From Candidatus Anstonellales archaeon (GTDB lineage Archaea > Micrarchaeota > Micrarchaeia > Anstonellales > CG1-02-47-40), in contig JAWCQO010000001.1 of NCBI GenBank assembly GCA_038869735.1, forward strand, positions 106,967-170,966: 64,000 nt of DNA. Direction: 5' to 3'. Under the pieces are notes generated by a model, which was not told the DNA's origin, did not search any database, and saw nothing but the letters and a program-made list of their open reading frames with translations. A program made the translations under genes and the position numbers. Below are positions 6,855 to 15,435 of the stretch, one piece after another; within the stretch, counting starts at the first letter, position 1; each line of letters opens with the position of its first letter.

Positions 6855-9390
6855 AGAATACTTTTTTTCCTATTTCATTTGTAACAAAATAAACAAGAAC
6901 CAAAAAAAGTATAATTAAAAGAAGCGTAGGGTTTGGAGGGGAAAACCTGAAAATTTCGGCTGTTATTGGCGTATAGATGAAAGCAAACGTAAGAATTATT
7001 GCAAAAAGCGAAGTGATGATCAATGAAAGGGAAGGTTGGCTTTTCCAGGCAGGGAGTGTTGTGCGGAGGGAGAAGATTATCGTTATCTCTGTGAGAATGG
7101 AGAGTAAGAACCAAGACGTTCTGAACTGTGATACTGGGGTATTAAGGAAAAGCAACATGAGAAGAATTAAGAGAACATCAAAAAATGAGCTAATGAGCCC
7201 AAAAAAGAGCATAAAGCGAAAAATCAATGAGTTATCCCATCTTTGAGGTTTTTTAGTGTATGATGAATCAACATTGTCTGTAGATATTGCAAACATTGGA
7301 ACGTCGGATATGAGATTTGTAAGAAGTATTTGTGAAGGGAGTAAAGGGATGAAAGGAAGAATGACTGACGAAAGGCTAACGGTCAGCATATTTCCAAGAT
7401 TTGCGCTAACCGTATAACGGACATATTTGAAAATGTTTCCAAAGATTTTTCTTCCCTCTTCAACGCCTTCTGAGATTATATCCAAACTTTTTTGTAGGAG
7501 GATTATATGAGATGCCCCCTTTGCTACGTCTGCTGCGGTATCAACGGATATACCAACATCAGCTGCCCGGAGAGCAGGAGCGTCATTTATTCCGTCGCCC
7601 AAAAAACCAACAACATGTCCGTTGGAGCGCAAAGCCTCAACAATTTTTAGTTTCTGATCAGGGGTAACGCGTGCAAAAACGTCATATTTTTCCACAGCCT
7701 CCAAGAGTTCTTTTTCGCTCATCTCTGAAATTTCGCTTCCAAGGATTATTCTGTTGTCTTTTAGTGGAAGACCAATGTCATTGCATAGTTTTCTCGTGAC
7801 ATTTGGGTCGTCACCTGTGAGAATCTTCACTTGGATGTTGAGTTGATTTAAGCGTTTTATCGCATGTGAAGCAGTCGCTTTTGGGGGATTTGAAAAAAGA
7901 ACAAAGCCTATGAATATGAGGTTCTTTTCGTCGTGAAGGGAATAATCGGATTTGGACTCTATCTCGCTATATGCAACTCCTATTGTACTTAACCCATCTT
8001 TTGTATATTGAGAGATTGCGTTCAATACCTCCTCTTTTTTCTTCTCAACTGGGAGGACAGTTGACTTCATCTTGATTCTTGAACAGACGTCTAAGACGGA
8101 TTCCGGCGCTCCTTTTGTTATTATATATTTCTTTGCTCCCTCTTTGACTATCACCGACATTCTTTTTCTTTTGAAATCAAAAGGAATCTCATAGAGCTTT
8201 TCAAATCTGGATATATCTGCACCGGCCTTTTTTCCTTCCTTTTTTATTGCAATATCTATTGGGTTTCCACGAATTCTTGTTGAACCAACCGCTGAGTTAC
8301 AGAGAAGAGCGTATTCAAAGACATCATGATTGTCTTGCATATCAAGGTCAACATACTTGAAGAAGCGAAGTCCCTCTTCAGTAAGAGTCCCTGTTTTATC
8401 AGTACAAAGAACATCCATGTTTCCTAAATCTTCTATTGCTGCCAGCTTTTTTGTAACAACCTTATTTTTTGCAAGTTTTAGGCTACCTACTGAAAGCGCT
8501 ATAGTAATTATTGCTGGAAGCGCTTCTGGAGTTATGCCAACAGCTAAGGCAAGCGCAAAGAGGGCTGAGTCAAGAAGAGGATTTTTCTCTCCATGACCTG
8601 CCAAATAGTTTGTAATAAATACAAAAAGAGTGATTGCAGCCATTAACTTCATAAGCATAAATCCAAACTTTCTTACACTAATCTGAAAATCGGATTCGGG
8701 CACACGCGAAGAAAAGACTGCAGTAGTCTTCCCAAAAAACGTATTATTACCAGTGAATACAACTACGCCTATGGCATAGCCTTCAAGGATCGTTGTTCCC
8801 ATAAAGAGTCCATTTGATATTTCTTGAGGAGTGTTTGATGATGGGGGGGAGGGACGGACGTTTTTTTCAACCGGTCTTGATTCTCCAGTTAAGATACTTT
8901 GGTCTACAATAATGCCTGACCTTGACTCCAAAATACGCAAGTCAGCTGGGACTATGTCTCCAAGACCGACAGAGACGACATCGCCAGGGACAAGCTCGGA
9001 GGAGGATATTTGGAACTTCTTACCTCCTCTTATTACGGTAGCTTTATAGCTGTAATATTTTTTGAGTTCGGACAAAACCTTTTCTGCTTTGTATTCTTGA
9101 AAGAAGCCAAAAACGACGCTTGCAAGGATAAGTAAAAAAATCACAAGAGAATCAAGTAGGTCTCCAAGGAAGATAGATATGAGGCACCCAAAAAGAAGTA
9201 TTAGAATGGGGGGAGTCTTTAGTTGAGATAGCAGGATTTCTTGGCTGTTGCGTCTATCTTTGTCAGGAATTATGTTTGGTCCGTATTTTTCCAGTCTATT
9301 TTTTGCTTCTTTTTCGGAAAGACCGTATGGGGAGCTTGCAAGCTCAGCTAATAGAGCATTCGCCTCTAAAGACCATATGGTTGAGTTCAC
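6817..9390 (-). CDS. mgtA: MgtA/MgtB-type Mg2+-importing P-type ATPase
   Basis: 857 residues, full length for a P3B ATPase. It has the actuator motif LTGESRPVEK, the membrane motif VGITPEALP, the phosphorylation site CTDKTGTLTE, nucleotide-domain KGAPE, and the hinge GDGINDAPAL. The region after the hinge (SANLGNMLTVSLSS...NLISDVP) resembles MgtA more than calcium or proton pumps. The expected role is Mg2+ uptake driven by ATP; a different divalent cation is possible. GTG 9390 is the start: a TTTATAA element about 26 bases upstream fits a leaderless mRNA, and no ribosome site is seen. Confidence 0.86.
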   Translation of the reverse strand: MNSTIWSLEANALLAELASSPYGLSEKEAKNRLEKYGPNIIPDKDRRNSQEILLSQLKTPPILILLFGCLISIFLGDLLDSLVIFLLILASVVFGFFQEYKAEKVLSELKKYYSYKATVIRGGKKFQISSSELVPGDVVSVGLGDIVPADLRILESRSGIIVDQSILTGESRPVEKNVRPSPPSSNTPQEISNGLFMGTTILEGYAIGVVVFTGNNTFFGKTTAVFSSRVPESDFQISVRKFGFMLMKLMAAITLFVFITNYLAGHGEKNPLLDSALFALALAVGITPEALPAIITIALSVGSLKLAKNKVVTKKLAAIEDLGNMDVLCTDKTGTLTEEGLRFFKYVDLDMQDNHDVFEYALLCNSAVGSTRIRGNPIDIAIKKEGKKAGADISRFEKLYEIPFDFKRKRMSVIVKEGAKKYIITKGAPESVLDVCSRIKMKSTVLPVEKKKEEVLNAISQYTKDGLSTIGVAYSEIESKSDYSLHDEKNLIFIGFVLFSNPPKATASHAIKRLNQLNIQVKILTGDDPNVTRKLCNDIGLPLKDNRIILGSEISEMSEKELLEAVEKYDVFARVTPDQKLKIVEALRSNGHVVGFLGDGINDAPALRAADVGISVDTAADVAKGASHIILLQKSLDIISEGVEEGRKIFGNIFKYVRYTVSANLGNMLTVSLSSVILPFIPLLPSQILLTNLISDVPMFAISTDNVDSSYTKKPQRWDNSLIFRFMLFFGLISSFFDVLLILLMLLFLNTPVSQFRTSWFLLSILTEITIIFSLRTTLPAWKSQPSLSLIITSLFAIILTFAFIYTPITAEIFRFSPPNPTLLLIILFLVLVYFVTNEIGKKVFFTFFSNKYNKTE

Positions 9391-9480
9391 AGAGATGGAT
9401 GTTATAAAAAAGGTTAAAAATATATTTGAGTAAGAGTGCTTGAAAATAATTTAAATATAGGATGGCATTATTTTTATCAA

Positions 9481-9595
9481 GCTGAGGTCGCATAGCCTGG
9501 TTAGTGCGCTGGATTGCTAATCCAGTGTCGAAAGACGCGCAGGTTCAAAGCAAAAAAATGTATCAAGCTTCGTGGGGAAAATCCTGCCCTCAGCG
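9481..9595 (+). tRNA. tRNA-Ser(GCT) with an intron in the T-loop
   Basis: The acceptor stem GCTGAGG pairs with CCTCAGC, followed by discriminator G. The anticodon loop TTGCTAA is closed by CTGGA/TCCAG, and the long variable arm is typical of serine. The T-stem GCAGG/CCTGC is interrupted inside its seven-base loop: TTCAA ends near 9548 and AT resumes at 9581, leaving an insertion of about 32 bases (9549-9580, edges uncertain by about 3). TTC on the 5' side can pair with GAA just before the 3' junction, giving a bulge-helix-bulge-like shape for the splicing endonuclease. A TATA element (9449-9460) lies upstream and a T-run follows at 9596. No CCA is encoded. Confidence 0.88.
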
Positions 9596-9647
9596 TTTTT
9601 TATTGTTTTTATAGTTTCTACTTTCTTCGGAAATTAGGAGAGTATTG

Positions 9648-9930
9648 AGAAGGATTAGAGAATGGGAGGGTCCGGTATTGCCGAACGCACAAGTAGGGGT
9701 TGTTTGGGCCCGTGCTCCGCCTTGGCTCCTCCAAGCACAAATACAAAAATCTTAGGGCTGCTCCTTCCGGCCTGACCCGGTTCGATTTTTGCTTCGCCCT
9801 GCAGGTCAAGACATCTACGCACTAGAGCCCAAGCCGCCTGACTTGGGCGAAAGCGACGCAACCGGATTTTCGGTCCTGCCTTGAGGGGACATGCAGTTAC
9901 AAGGGACCCCTAGCCCCCCGACCTATCCCA
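9648..9930 (-). ncRNA. Signal recognition particle RNA (7S RNA)
   Basis: The minus strand carries the SRP helix 8 signature GGTCAGGCCGGAAGG followed by AGCAGCCCTAA, the binding site of SRP54 (plus-strand 9760-9785 region). The 5' end has the GGGGGGCTAGGGG...TGTAAC pattern of archaeal 5' hairpins. The first bases (GGATAGGTCGGGGGG, reading down from about 9929) can pair with the 3' end near 9648-9668, closing helix 1. A TATA box, TTATAAAT on the minus strand (9950-9957), lies about 25 bases before the 5' end. The two ends are estimated from pairing and promoter position. Open frames here on the minus strand are not genes. Confidence 0.9.
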
Positions 9931-9949
9931 TAAATTTAGGGATTATTTC

Positions 9950-9957
9950 ATTTATAA
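9950..9957 (-). promoter_or_regulatory. TATA box of the SRP RNA gene
   Basis: TTATAAAT on the minus strand, about 25 bases before the predicted 5' end of the SRP RNA, the usual archaeal distance. Confidence 0.6.
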
Positions 9958-10010
9958 GATTTCGTTATTATGGCTTTTTCAAATAAACAAAAACAGGATT
10001 ACCCAAAAAG

Positions 10011-10020
10011 TTATATATAA
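10011..10020 (+). promoter_or_regulatory. TATA box of ftsZ2
   Basis: TTATATATAA, with transcription expected to begin about 26 bases downstream near 10040. This leaves a short leader holding GGAAGGGTGAT before the ftsZ start. Confidence 0.6.
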
Positions 10021-10065
10021 GAGGTGATTAAGGATGTTTAGGCGTTGATAGGAAGGGTGATGGGA

Positions 10066-11115
10066 ATGCAGGCTGATGAGGGAGAGGGGTTTAAAGGGCA
10101 GGACAAAGTGTATGTAGAAAATGAAAACATCGGCCCAAAGATAATGGTAGTTGGTGTGGGTGGAGCAGGTTGCAATACAATAAATAGAATAATTAGAGGA
10201 GGGGGAGGAGCATACGCTGAGCTTCTTGCTATAAATACCGATAAGGTCCATTTGTCTACAGTCTCAAACGAAGCAAAGAGAATACTTATAGGAAAGGGAG
10301 TAACTAAGGGACTTGGTGCAGGAGGGTTTCCTGAAATAGGAAAGAAATGCGCAATGGTAGCAAAAAAAGAGCTTGAGAACATACTTCAAGGTGTTGATCT
10401 CCTTTTCATTACTGCAGGAATGGGAGGCGGCACAGGAACTGGTGCAGCACCAGTAATTGCTCAAATAGCAAAGGAAGCTGGCGCTATCGTTGTCTCAATG
10501 GTTACTTATCCATTTAATCTGGAGCGATCAAGATTGAAAATAGCGCAAGAAGGAGTAGATGAACTTTGCAAGAGTTCAGATACGTTAGTCTTGATAGATA
10601 ACAATAGATTATTGAATTATGCCCCGAATATCCCGATTGAGAAGGCTTTTGAACTTGTAGACGAGATTACTTCAAAAGCAGTTAAAGGGATTGTAGAGAC
10701 GATATCTGTGCCTTCACTTATAAATCTGGATTTTGCTGACGTCAGGTCAGTGATGAATGAAGGCGGAGTTTCTATGATTGCTGTTGGTGAGGCTTCGGGA
10801 GTGGATAGAGTAAATACAATTGCAGAAAACACTCTAAAGCATAGATTACTAGATGTTGATTATGAAGGCGCTAAGGGGGTGCTGCTTCACATAACTGGTG
10901 GACAGGACCTTACTCTTGGTGATGCAACAGCTGTTGGAGAGAGGTTTACTGAGATGGTTGACAAAAGTGCCAATGTAACTTTGGGAGCAAGAATTGACCC
11001 CGCAATGCGAGATAGAATTGAAGTAATCGCAATCTTTACCGGAGTAAAATCAGAAAGCCTGATGGGTAAAAAGAACGACGAAGGAGAAGGAAGAATCGAA
11101 GATCTGTTATTTTAG
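10066..11115 (+). CDS. ftsZ: Tubulin-like cell division GTPase FtsZ (FtsZ2-like copy)
   Basis: About 349 residues. FtsZ polymerises with GTP into the division ring. The nucleotide-binding motif VGVGGAGCNTINR lies near residue 27, the tubulin signature GGGTGTGAAP follows, and the T7-loop region NLDFADVRSVM (which completes the GTPase site of the next subunit) is present. The frame can begin at TTG 10045, ATG 10060 or ATG 10066; ATG 10066 has the best spacing to GGAAGGGTGAT. This copy stands alone. The second FtsZ, at 48990, is next to secE-spt5, the context known for euryarchaeal FtsZ1, so this one is probably FtsZ2. FtsZ1 and FtsZ2 are known to have separate division roles in haloarchaea. Confidence 0.95.
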   Translation: MQADEGEGFKGQDKVYVENENIGPKIMVVGVGGAGCNTINRIIRGGGGAYAELLAINTDKVHLSTVSNEAKRILIGKGVTKGLGAGGFPEIGKKCAMVAKKELENILQGVDLLFITAGMGGGTGTGAAPVIAQIAKEAGAIVVSMVTYPFNLERSRLKIAQEGVDELCKSSDTLVLIDNNRLLNYAPNIPIEKAFELVDEITSKAVKGIVETISVPSLINLDFADVRSVMNEGGVSMIAVGEASGVDRVNTIAENTLKHRLLDVDYEGAKGVLLHITGGQDLTLGDATAVGERFTEMVDKSANVTLGARIDPAMRDRIEVIAIFTGVKSESLMGKKNDEGEGRIEDLLF

Positions 11116-11119
11116 AAGT

Positions 11120-11170
11120 CCAGATAAGAGTGTAAGGAGCTAGCTTTCCGTTTATCTGGGCATTTTTATT
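11120..11170 (+). terminator. Hairpin terminator after ftsZ
   Basis: CCAGATAA (11120-11127) pairs with TTATCTGG (11152-11159), with further possible pairing inside the loop, followed by a T-rich stretch (GCATTTTTATTT). It lies 5 bases after the ftsZ stop and separates it from the converging truD. Confidence 0.55.
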
Positions 11171-11186
11171 TGGGAAGGAAGAGCTT

Positions 11187-12404
11187 TTAGTGATTTCCCG
11201 AGCCGATGAATTCTTGGAGTGCTACTGTTCCGTAGGCTCCCTTTTGTAGTGAGAACCTGAAGAGTCCACTCTCTCTTACAAATGAGAAGTCCACCATAGG
11301 CGCAAGAGCAGACCTATAAGCGCCTTTTACTGAAAGAGCTGGGAACTTTTTAATTTTGAAAAGTGAGAGAGTTATTCCTTCCTCTTCTAAAAGCTTCTTT
11401 TCTATCTCAGTTAGTTCGCTTTCTTTTGTTTCGTATCCTAGCAGTTTGCAGACCAAAAAAGAGTTATTCTGCGACCCATCTTTTTTGATTGAGAGGTCTG
11501 GAAAGCCTAACTTTCCTCTTCCGCAGTAGAATTCCCCTTCTCTTGCAACAAAATCTCTCGTATGGACACGTACTTCAAGAGCCTTGTTGAATAAGTAAGA
11601 TTGATAGGCATGAAGGAACATAATTGATAGTGCCCGAGGGAGTCGCTGGACGGCTCCTACAAAGTCATTCGGGTATTTTGTTAGATGGTGTAGCATAAGT
11701 CTCTCATACTTGAGGTGAGAGGGAAAATTTTTTAGTGCTAAGTTAAAATCGTGGGTTTCTGCCAATTCTTTTCTTGCTTGTACTGCCTGCGGGTCTTTCT
11801 CGTTGCTTGAATCGGAGAGGTAGCTCATGATTGCTTCTTTAAATTTCTCTTGAAGAAGTAATTTTCCAATTTTATGCGTATTTGATCTAAGTGAGCCAAA
11901 CCTCTGAGAACCAAAGTAATTAGGGAACAAAAGTCTGGTTTCACTTGCGATTTCTTTTATTGCCTCCTCCTTGCCTGAGGTTTGAGGAATGAGAGCTGTA
12001 AACCTGTTTCCCAACAGTTCGCCCATTCTTACCGGTTCTTCGCAAGCCCATGAACCATTTATCTGAATATCCTGGATTTTGAGTGACAGGAGTTTTTCTG
12101 GCTCTATAGCAAATACGCTACAAAGTTGCGTTGTGGTGGCGTTTTTATCTTTTATTCCTGCGTGAGAGAAGCGCTTGTGAGTTATATGAAGTGCTTTTGC
12201 AATCGCAAGCTCGGCTTGTATTGTACTCCAACCTGATTTTTGGAGGACAAAGTGTGCAAACTTCCCATCGGAGGAAGATTTTTCAATCTTTTTTCCTACT
12301 TCAAGCACTTCACAAGTAGGGGTTATCTCCTCGACAACGAAAGTTTGAGGAGTGGGGAAGAATGGAATATTTAGAGAGGGGAGACTTGCAAGGCGACGCA
12401 TCAT
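11187..12404 (-). CDS. truD: tRNA pseudouridine synthase D
   Basis: 405 residues. TruD isomerises a uridine to pseudouridine in tRNA (position 13 in the bacterial enzyme; archaeal members may have other targets). The catalytic motif HAGIKDKNATTTQ, with the conserved Asp, lies near residue 82, and the insertion domain characteristic of TruD follows. The N-terminus shows the family's FVVEEI strand. A TATA-like TTTATTTATTAA about 26 bases before ATG 12404 points to a leaderless mRNA. It diverges from topA. Confidence 0.9.
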   Translation of the reverse strand: MMRRLASLPSLNIPFFPTPQTFVVEEITPTCEVLEVGKKIEKSSSDGKFAHFVLQKSGWSTIQAELAIAKALHITHKRFSHAGIKDKNATTTQLCSVFAIEPEKLLSLKIQDIQINGSWACEEPVRMGELLGNRFTALIPQTSGKEEAIKEIASETRLLFPNYFGSQRFGSLRSNTHKIGKLLLQEKFKEAIMSYLSDSSNEKDPQAVQARKELAETHDFNLALKNFPSHLKYERLMLHHLTKYPNDFVGAVQRLPRALSIMFLHAYQSYLFNKALEVRVHTRDFVAREGEFYCGRGKLGFPDLSIKKDGSQNNSFLVCKLLGYETKESELTEIEKKLLEEEGITLSLFKIKKFPALSVKGAYRSALAPMVDFSFVRESGLFRFSLQKGAYGTVALQEFIGSGNH

Positions 12405-12458
12405 GGGTTATTTTAAACATTATTAATAAATAAAGAGAGGGTTTGAGGGAAATGAAGT

Positions 12459-14501
12459 ATGCAGCTTATTGTTTGCGAAAAGCCAAGAGTAGCACAGAAG
12501 ATAGCCTCTGCGCTTGCTGAAGGAGAGATTAGAATAGGAAAGTTTAGGAAGGTCAAATATTATATCTTAAAGCGAGAGGGGCAAGAGATTTGTGTTGCAC
12601 CTGCAGTTGGGCACGTCTATTCTCTTGACCAAAAATCAGGAGAAAAGAATAGCTATCCTGTTTTTGATGTAGATTGGAGAAAAGCTTATGAGGTTGAAAA
12701 AGAAGCTCATTACACAAAAGATTATATTGAACTTCTTGAGGAGCTGGGAAAAAAGGCAGATGAGATAATAATAGCTTGTGACTATGACATAGAAGGAAGT
12801 CTTATAGGGTATAATGTACTTCGCTTTGCCTGTGGACGAAGCGAAGGAGCGCGAATGAAGTTTTCGACTCTCACCTCTGAAGAGCTAATTGAAGCTTATG
12901 AAAAACGCACAGGGGTAGATGTTCTTAATGCCAAATCTGGTGAGGCACGGCATATCTTGGATTGGATATGGGGGATAAATTTAAGCCGCGCCTTGATGGA
13001 GGCTATAAGAAAAAGAGGAAGCTTCAAGATCATGAGCATAGGACGTGTACAGGGTCCCGCTCTCTCAATCCTTGCAAAAAGGGAGAAAGAGATATTACAA
13101 TTTAAGCCTACACCTTACTGGGAGGTATTATTTGAAGCAAAAGGAGTTACATTTACTCACGAAAAGGAAAGATTTGAAAAAAGAGAGGAAGCAAAAAAGG
13201 CGTATGAAACAACAAGTAAAGAAGGAAGAGTTATAAAAATAGAAAAGAAAGAGTATTTACAACCTGCGCCGTCTCCTTTTGATTTAACAAGCTTGCAGAT
13301 TGAGGCTCATGCCTGTCTCGGTATTGACCCAAAACGAACACTTGATATAGCTCAGAGGCTGTATGAGGCGTCTCTTATCTCCTATCCGCGCACAAGTTCC
13401 CAAAAACTTCCCTTACAGCTCAGGTTGCCGCTTATAATACAACGGCTATCTCAAAATCCCAAATATTCCGAACACGCTAGGGCGTTAATTGCAAATAAAA
13501 GATTTACGCCAAAGGAGGGAAAAAAGGAGGATGCGGCCCACCCAGCTATCCACCCTACCGGCATTATTAGCAAATTGGAGGGTACAGAAGAAAAACTCTA
13601 TGACCTTATAGTAAGGCGTTTTCTTTCTACTTTTGCCGAACCTGCACGAAGGGAAAGCCAAAAAATAATAATTGAAGCCGGCAGTCAGAGGTATAGGACT
13701 TCTGGAAACAGAACTTTGTTTGAAGGATGGTTTGAGATTTACAAGCCTTACTTGAGAATGGAAGAAGTAAGCTTACCCTCTTTTGCAGAAGGCGAAATAG
13801 TTAAGGTAGAAGGACTTAGAATCGTGGAAAAAAGGACTAAGCCTCCAAAGAGATACACGCCTGCATCCATAATAGCAGAGCTTGAGAGGATGGGGCTTGG
13901 CACAAAGGGCACGAGAGCTGTGATTATAGACACTCTATTTAAAAGAGGGTATATCCACGGAAAACAGATAAGGGTAACCCCATTTGGAATGTCAGTTTAT
14001 GAAACCCTCTCTGAGAATGTTCCTGAAATAATGGATGAGGGGATGACAAGAAAACTTGAATATGAAATGGAGAGGATACAGAATGGGGAAATTCAAGAAG
14101 AGATAGTAATCGAAAATGGAAAAAGGCTGTTGGAAGAAGCAATAGTTCATCTAAACTCCCTTCAAAATGAAGTAGGCAAGGCTTTGTCAGAGGGGTTAGT
14201 TGAAAAGAAGGCTGCAGATTCTATTTTAGGAAAATGTAGATGCGGGCATGATATTAAAGAAATAACATCAAAATCAAACAAAAGATTCGCAGGTTGCTCC
14301 AATTATCCAAACTGCAGTATAACTTACCCGCTTCCCCAAGAAGGTAAAATTGAACCACTTGGAAGTGTATGCGAAACTTGTGGGACTCCTCAAATAAAGG
14401 TTAGTAGAAAACGAAGGAAGGCATTTATTATGTGCCTAGACCCAAACTGTGCCACAAAGGAGGGATGGGGGGAGTGGAAGAGCAAGAAAAAAGAGGGATA
14501 A
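12459..14501 (+). CDS. topA: DNA topoisomerase I, archaeal type IA
   Basis: 680 residues. It relaxes negatively supercoiled DNA through a 5'-phosphotyrosine link. A TOPRIM domain opens the protein (LIVCEKPRVAQKIASAL, then the acidic ACDYDIEGSLIG). The active-site tyrosine lies in LISYPRTSSQKLP. The C-terminus has two zinc-ribbon-like units (CRCG...GCSNYPNC and CETCG...CLDPNC) that bind single-stranded DNA. There is no helicase part, so it is not a reverse gyrase. GAGGGA lies 8 bases before ATG 12459. Confidence 0.93.
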   Translation: MQLIVCEKPRVAQKIASALAEGEIRIGKFRKVKYYILKREGQEICVAPAVGHVYSLDQKSGEKNSYPVFDVDWRKAYEVEKEAHYTKDYIELLEELGKKADEIIIACDYDIEGSLIGYNVLRFACGRSEGARMKFSTLTSEELIEAYEKRTGVDVLNAKSGEARHILDWIWGINLSRALMEAIRKRGSFKIMSIGRVQGPALSILAKREKEILQFKPTPYWEVLFEAKGVTFTHEKERFEKREEAKKAYETTSKEGRVIKIEKKEYLQPAPSPFDLTSLQIEAHACLGIDPKRTLDIAQRLYEASLISYPRTSSQKLPLQLRLPLIIQRLSQNPKYSEHARALIANKRFTPKEGKKEDAAHPAIHPTGIISKLEGTEEKLYDLIVRRFLSTFAEPARRESQKIIIEAGSQRYRTSGNRTLFEGWFEIYKPYLRMEEVSLPSFAEGEIVKVEGLRIVEKRTKPPKRYTPASIIAELERMGLGTKGTRAVIIDTLFKRGYIHGKQIRVTPFGMSVYETLSENVPEIMDEGMTRKLEYEMERIQNGEIQEEIVIENGKRLLEEAIVHLNSLQNEVGKALSEGLVEKKAADSILGKCRCGHDIKEITSKSNKRFAGCSNYPNCSITYPLPQEGKIEPLGSVCETCGTPQIKVSRKRRKAFIMCLDPNCATKEGWGEWKSKKKEG

Positions 14502-14547
14502 AAGTTAAAAAAGAGAAGCTCCAAACTACTCCGTAAGGCGATGTAAC

Positions 14548-15204
14548 ATGAGGATAGGCACTCTTGTGATTTTCTTATTTTTGTTTGGAGTGTTTTATCC
14601 CCAGATAACTCCTGGTTCGTGTAGTGATGGAACGCCGTATGGGAAATGTTCTAATGTTACTGCAGGTAAGTTTTGTACTGGGTTAATAACTAATCCAACA
14701 CTTCAGGATAACGCAATACGGTGCAAGTGTAGCTCTGTGCCAGGATACACTACGGACCCGTCTAACCCTGATAGATGCATAGCTCTTCAGGCCGGATGTG
14801 CAAACAACAATCCCCCATGTAAGGAATATGAGGAATGTATAAACAACAAGTGTGAGAAAAAGAAAGGATGCCAATATGGCAATCCGCCGTGTCCTCCGAC
14901 ACAGGAATGTGTAGATAACCAGTGTGTAATTAAAAGCGGTTGTCTTTTCAACAACCCCCCATGTCCGTTAGGACAAGTTTGCAATGCAGTTACCAATACA
15001 TGCATCTCGGCATTGGAAATAGAAACGGCCCAACCTTCGCAATCACCTTCTGCTTCTCCGCCAACCAAAACTGAAGCACCTGAGACAGAGGAGGAGGGAC
15101 CACCTGAGCTTATTACTTATGAACCAAGAAAAGTAGGATTGTGTTGTGCAAGTGCCCTTGCCATTTTGGCAGTTGGGTTTATGGTTATTGTAAAGAAGAG
15201 TTAG
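14548..15204 (+). CDS. Secreted Cys-rich repeat protein with C-terminal anchor
   Basis: 218 residues. A signal peptide (residues 1-23) is followed by a Cys-containing head, then three tandem units of about 24-26 residues with the pattern G-C-x(2)-N-N/G-P-P-C-x(4)-E/V-C-x-x-N-x-C (near residues 78, 107 and 132). A Ser/Pro/Thr/Glu-rich stalk (about 157-185) leads to one membrane segment and a KKS tail. This is the layout of a disulfide-bonded cell-surface protein; the binding partner is unknown. The unit resembles the Cys-rich units of the protein at 4545 and of the giant protein at the right edge. It lies 46 bases after topA. Confidence 0.75.
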   Translation: MRIGTLVIFLFLFGVFYPQITPGSCSDGTPYGKCSNVTAGKFCTGLITNPTLQDNAIRCKCSSVPGYTTDPSNPDRCIALQAGCANNNPPCKEYEECINNKCEKKKGCQYGNPPCPPTQECVDNQCVIKSGCLFNNPPCPLGQVCNAVTNTCISALEIETAQPSQSPSASPPTKTEAPETEEEGPPELITYEPRKVGLCCASALAILAVGFMVIVKKS

Positions 15205-15287
15205 ATTTTTTGCTTTAAAGTTGTTTACTTTAAAATTGATTTGTTTATCTTAATTATTTATAATAGCTAAGCTACAATTATTTTTGT

Positions 15288-15394
15288 GGCCACGGTGGTG
15301 TAGCTAGGCAGCACAGGGGACTGTGGATCCCCGGGCCCGAGTTCAAACTAACGCCAATTAACGGCGCTATAAAGAACAAATCTCGGCTGTGGCC
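15288..15394 (+). tRNA. tRNA-His(GTG) with an intron in the T-loop
   Basis: The acceptor GCCACGG pairs with CTGTGGC. The extra G at -1 (15288) is encoded opposite discriminator C73, so post-transcriptional addition is not needed. The anticodon loop CTGTGGA is closed by GGGGA/TCCCC. In the T-arm CCGAG/CTCGG, the loop TTCAAAT is split by about 33 bases (15347-15379, edges uncertain by a few bases). GTTC before and GAAC at the end of the insertion form a four-base central helix, and CGCC/GGCG can close an inner stem. A TATA element (15256-15266) lies about 27 bases before the G-1, so transcription may begin there. No CCA is encoded. Confidence 0.88.
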
Positions 15395-15435
15395 CATTTG
15401 TTTTATATAAGAAGATGAAATAGGAGCGTATCCGG

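Noticed and set aside
9618-9861. Minus-strand open frames of 63 and 68 codons
   Set aside because: They lie inside the SRP RNA, whose structure and promoter explain the sequence.
12459-14501. Reverse gyrase
   Set aside because: The protein has only the type IA topoisomerase part with C-terminal zinc ribbons and no helicase module, so hyperthermophily cannot be claimed from it.
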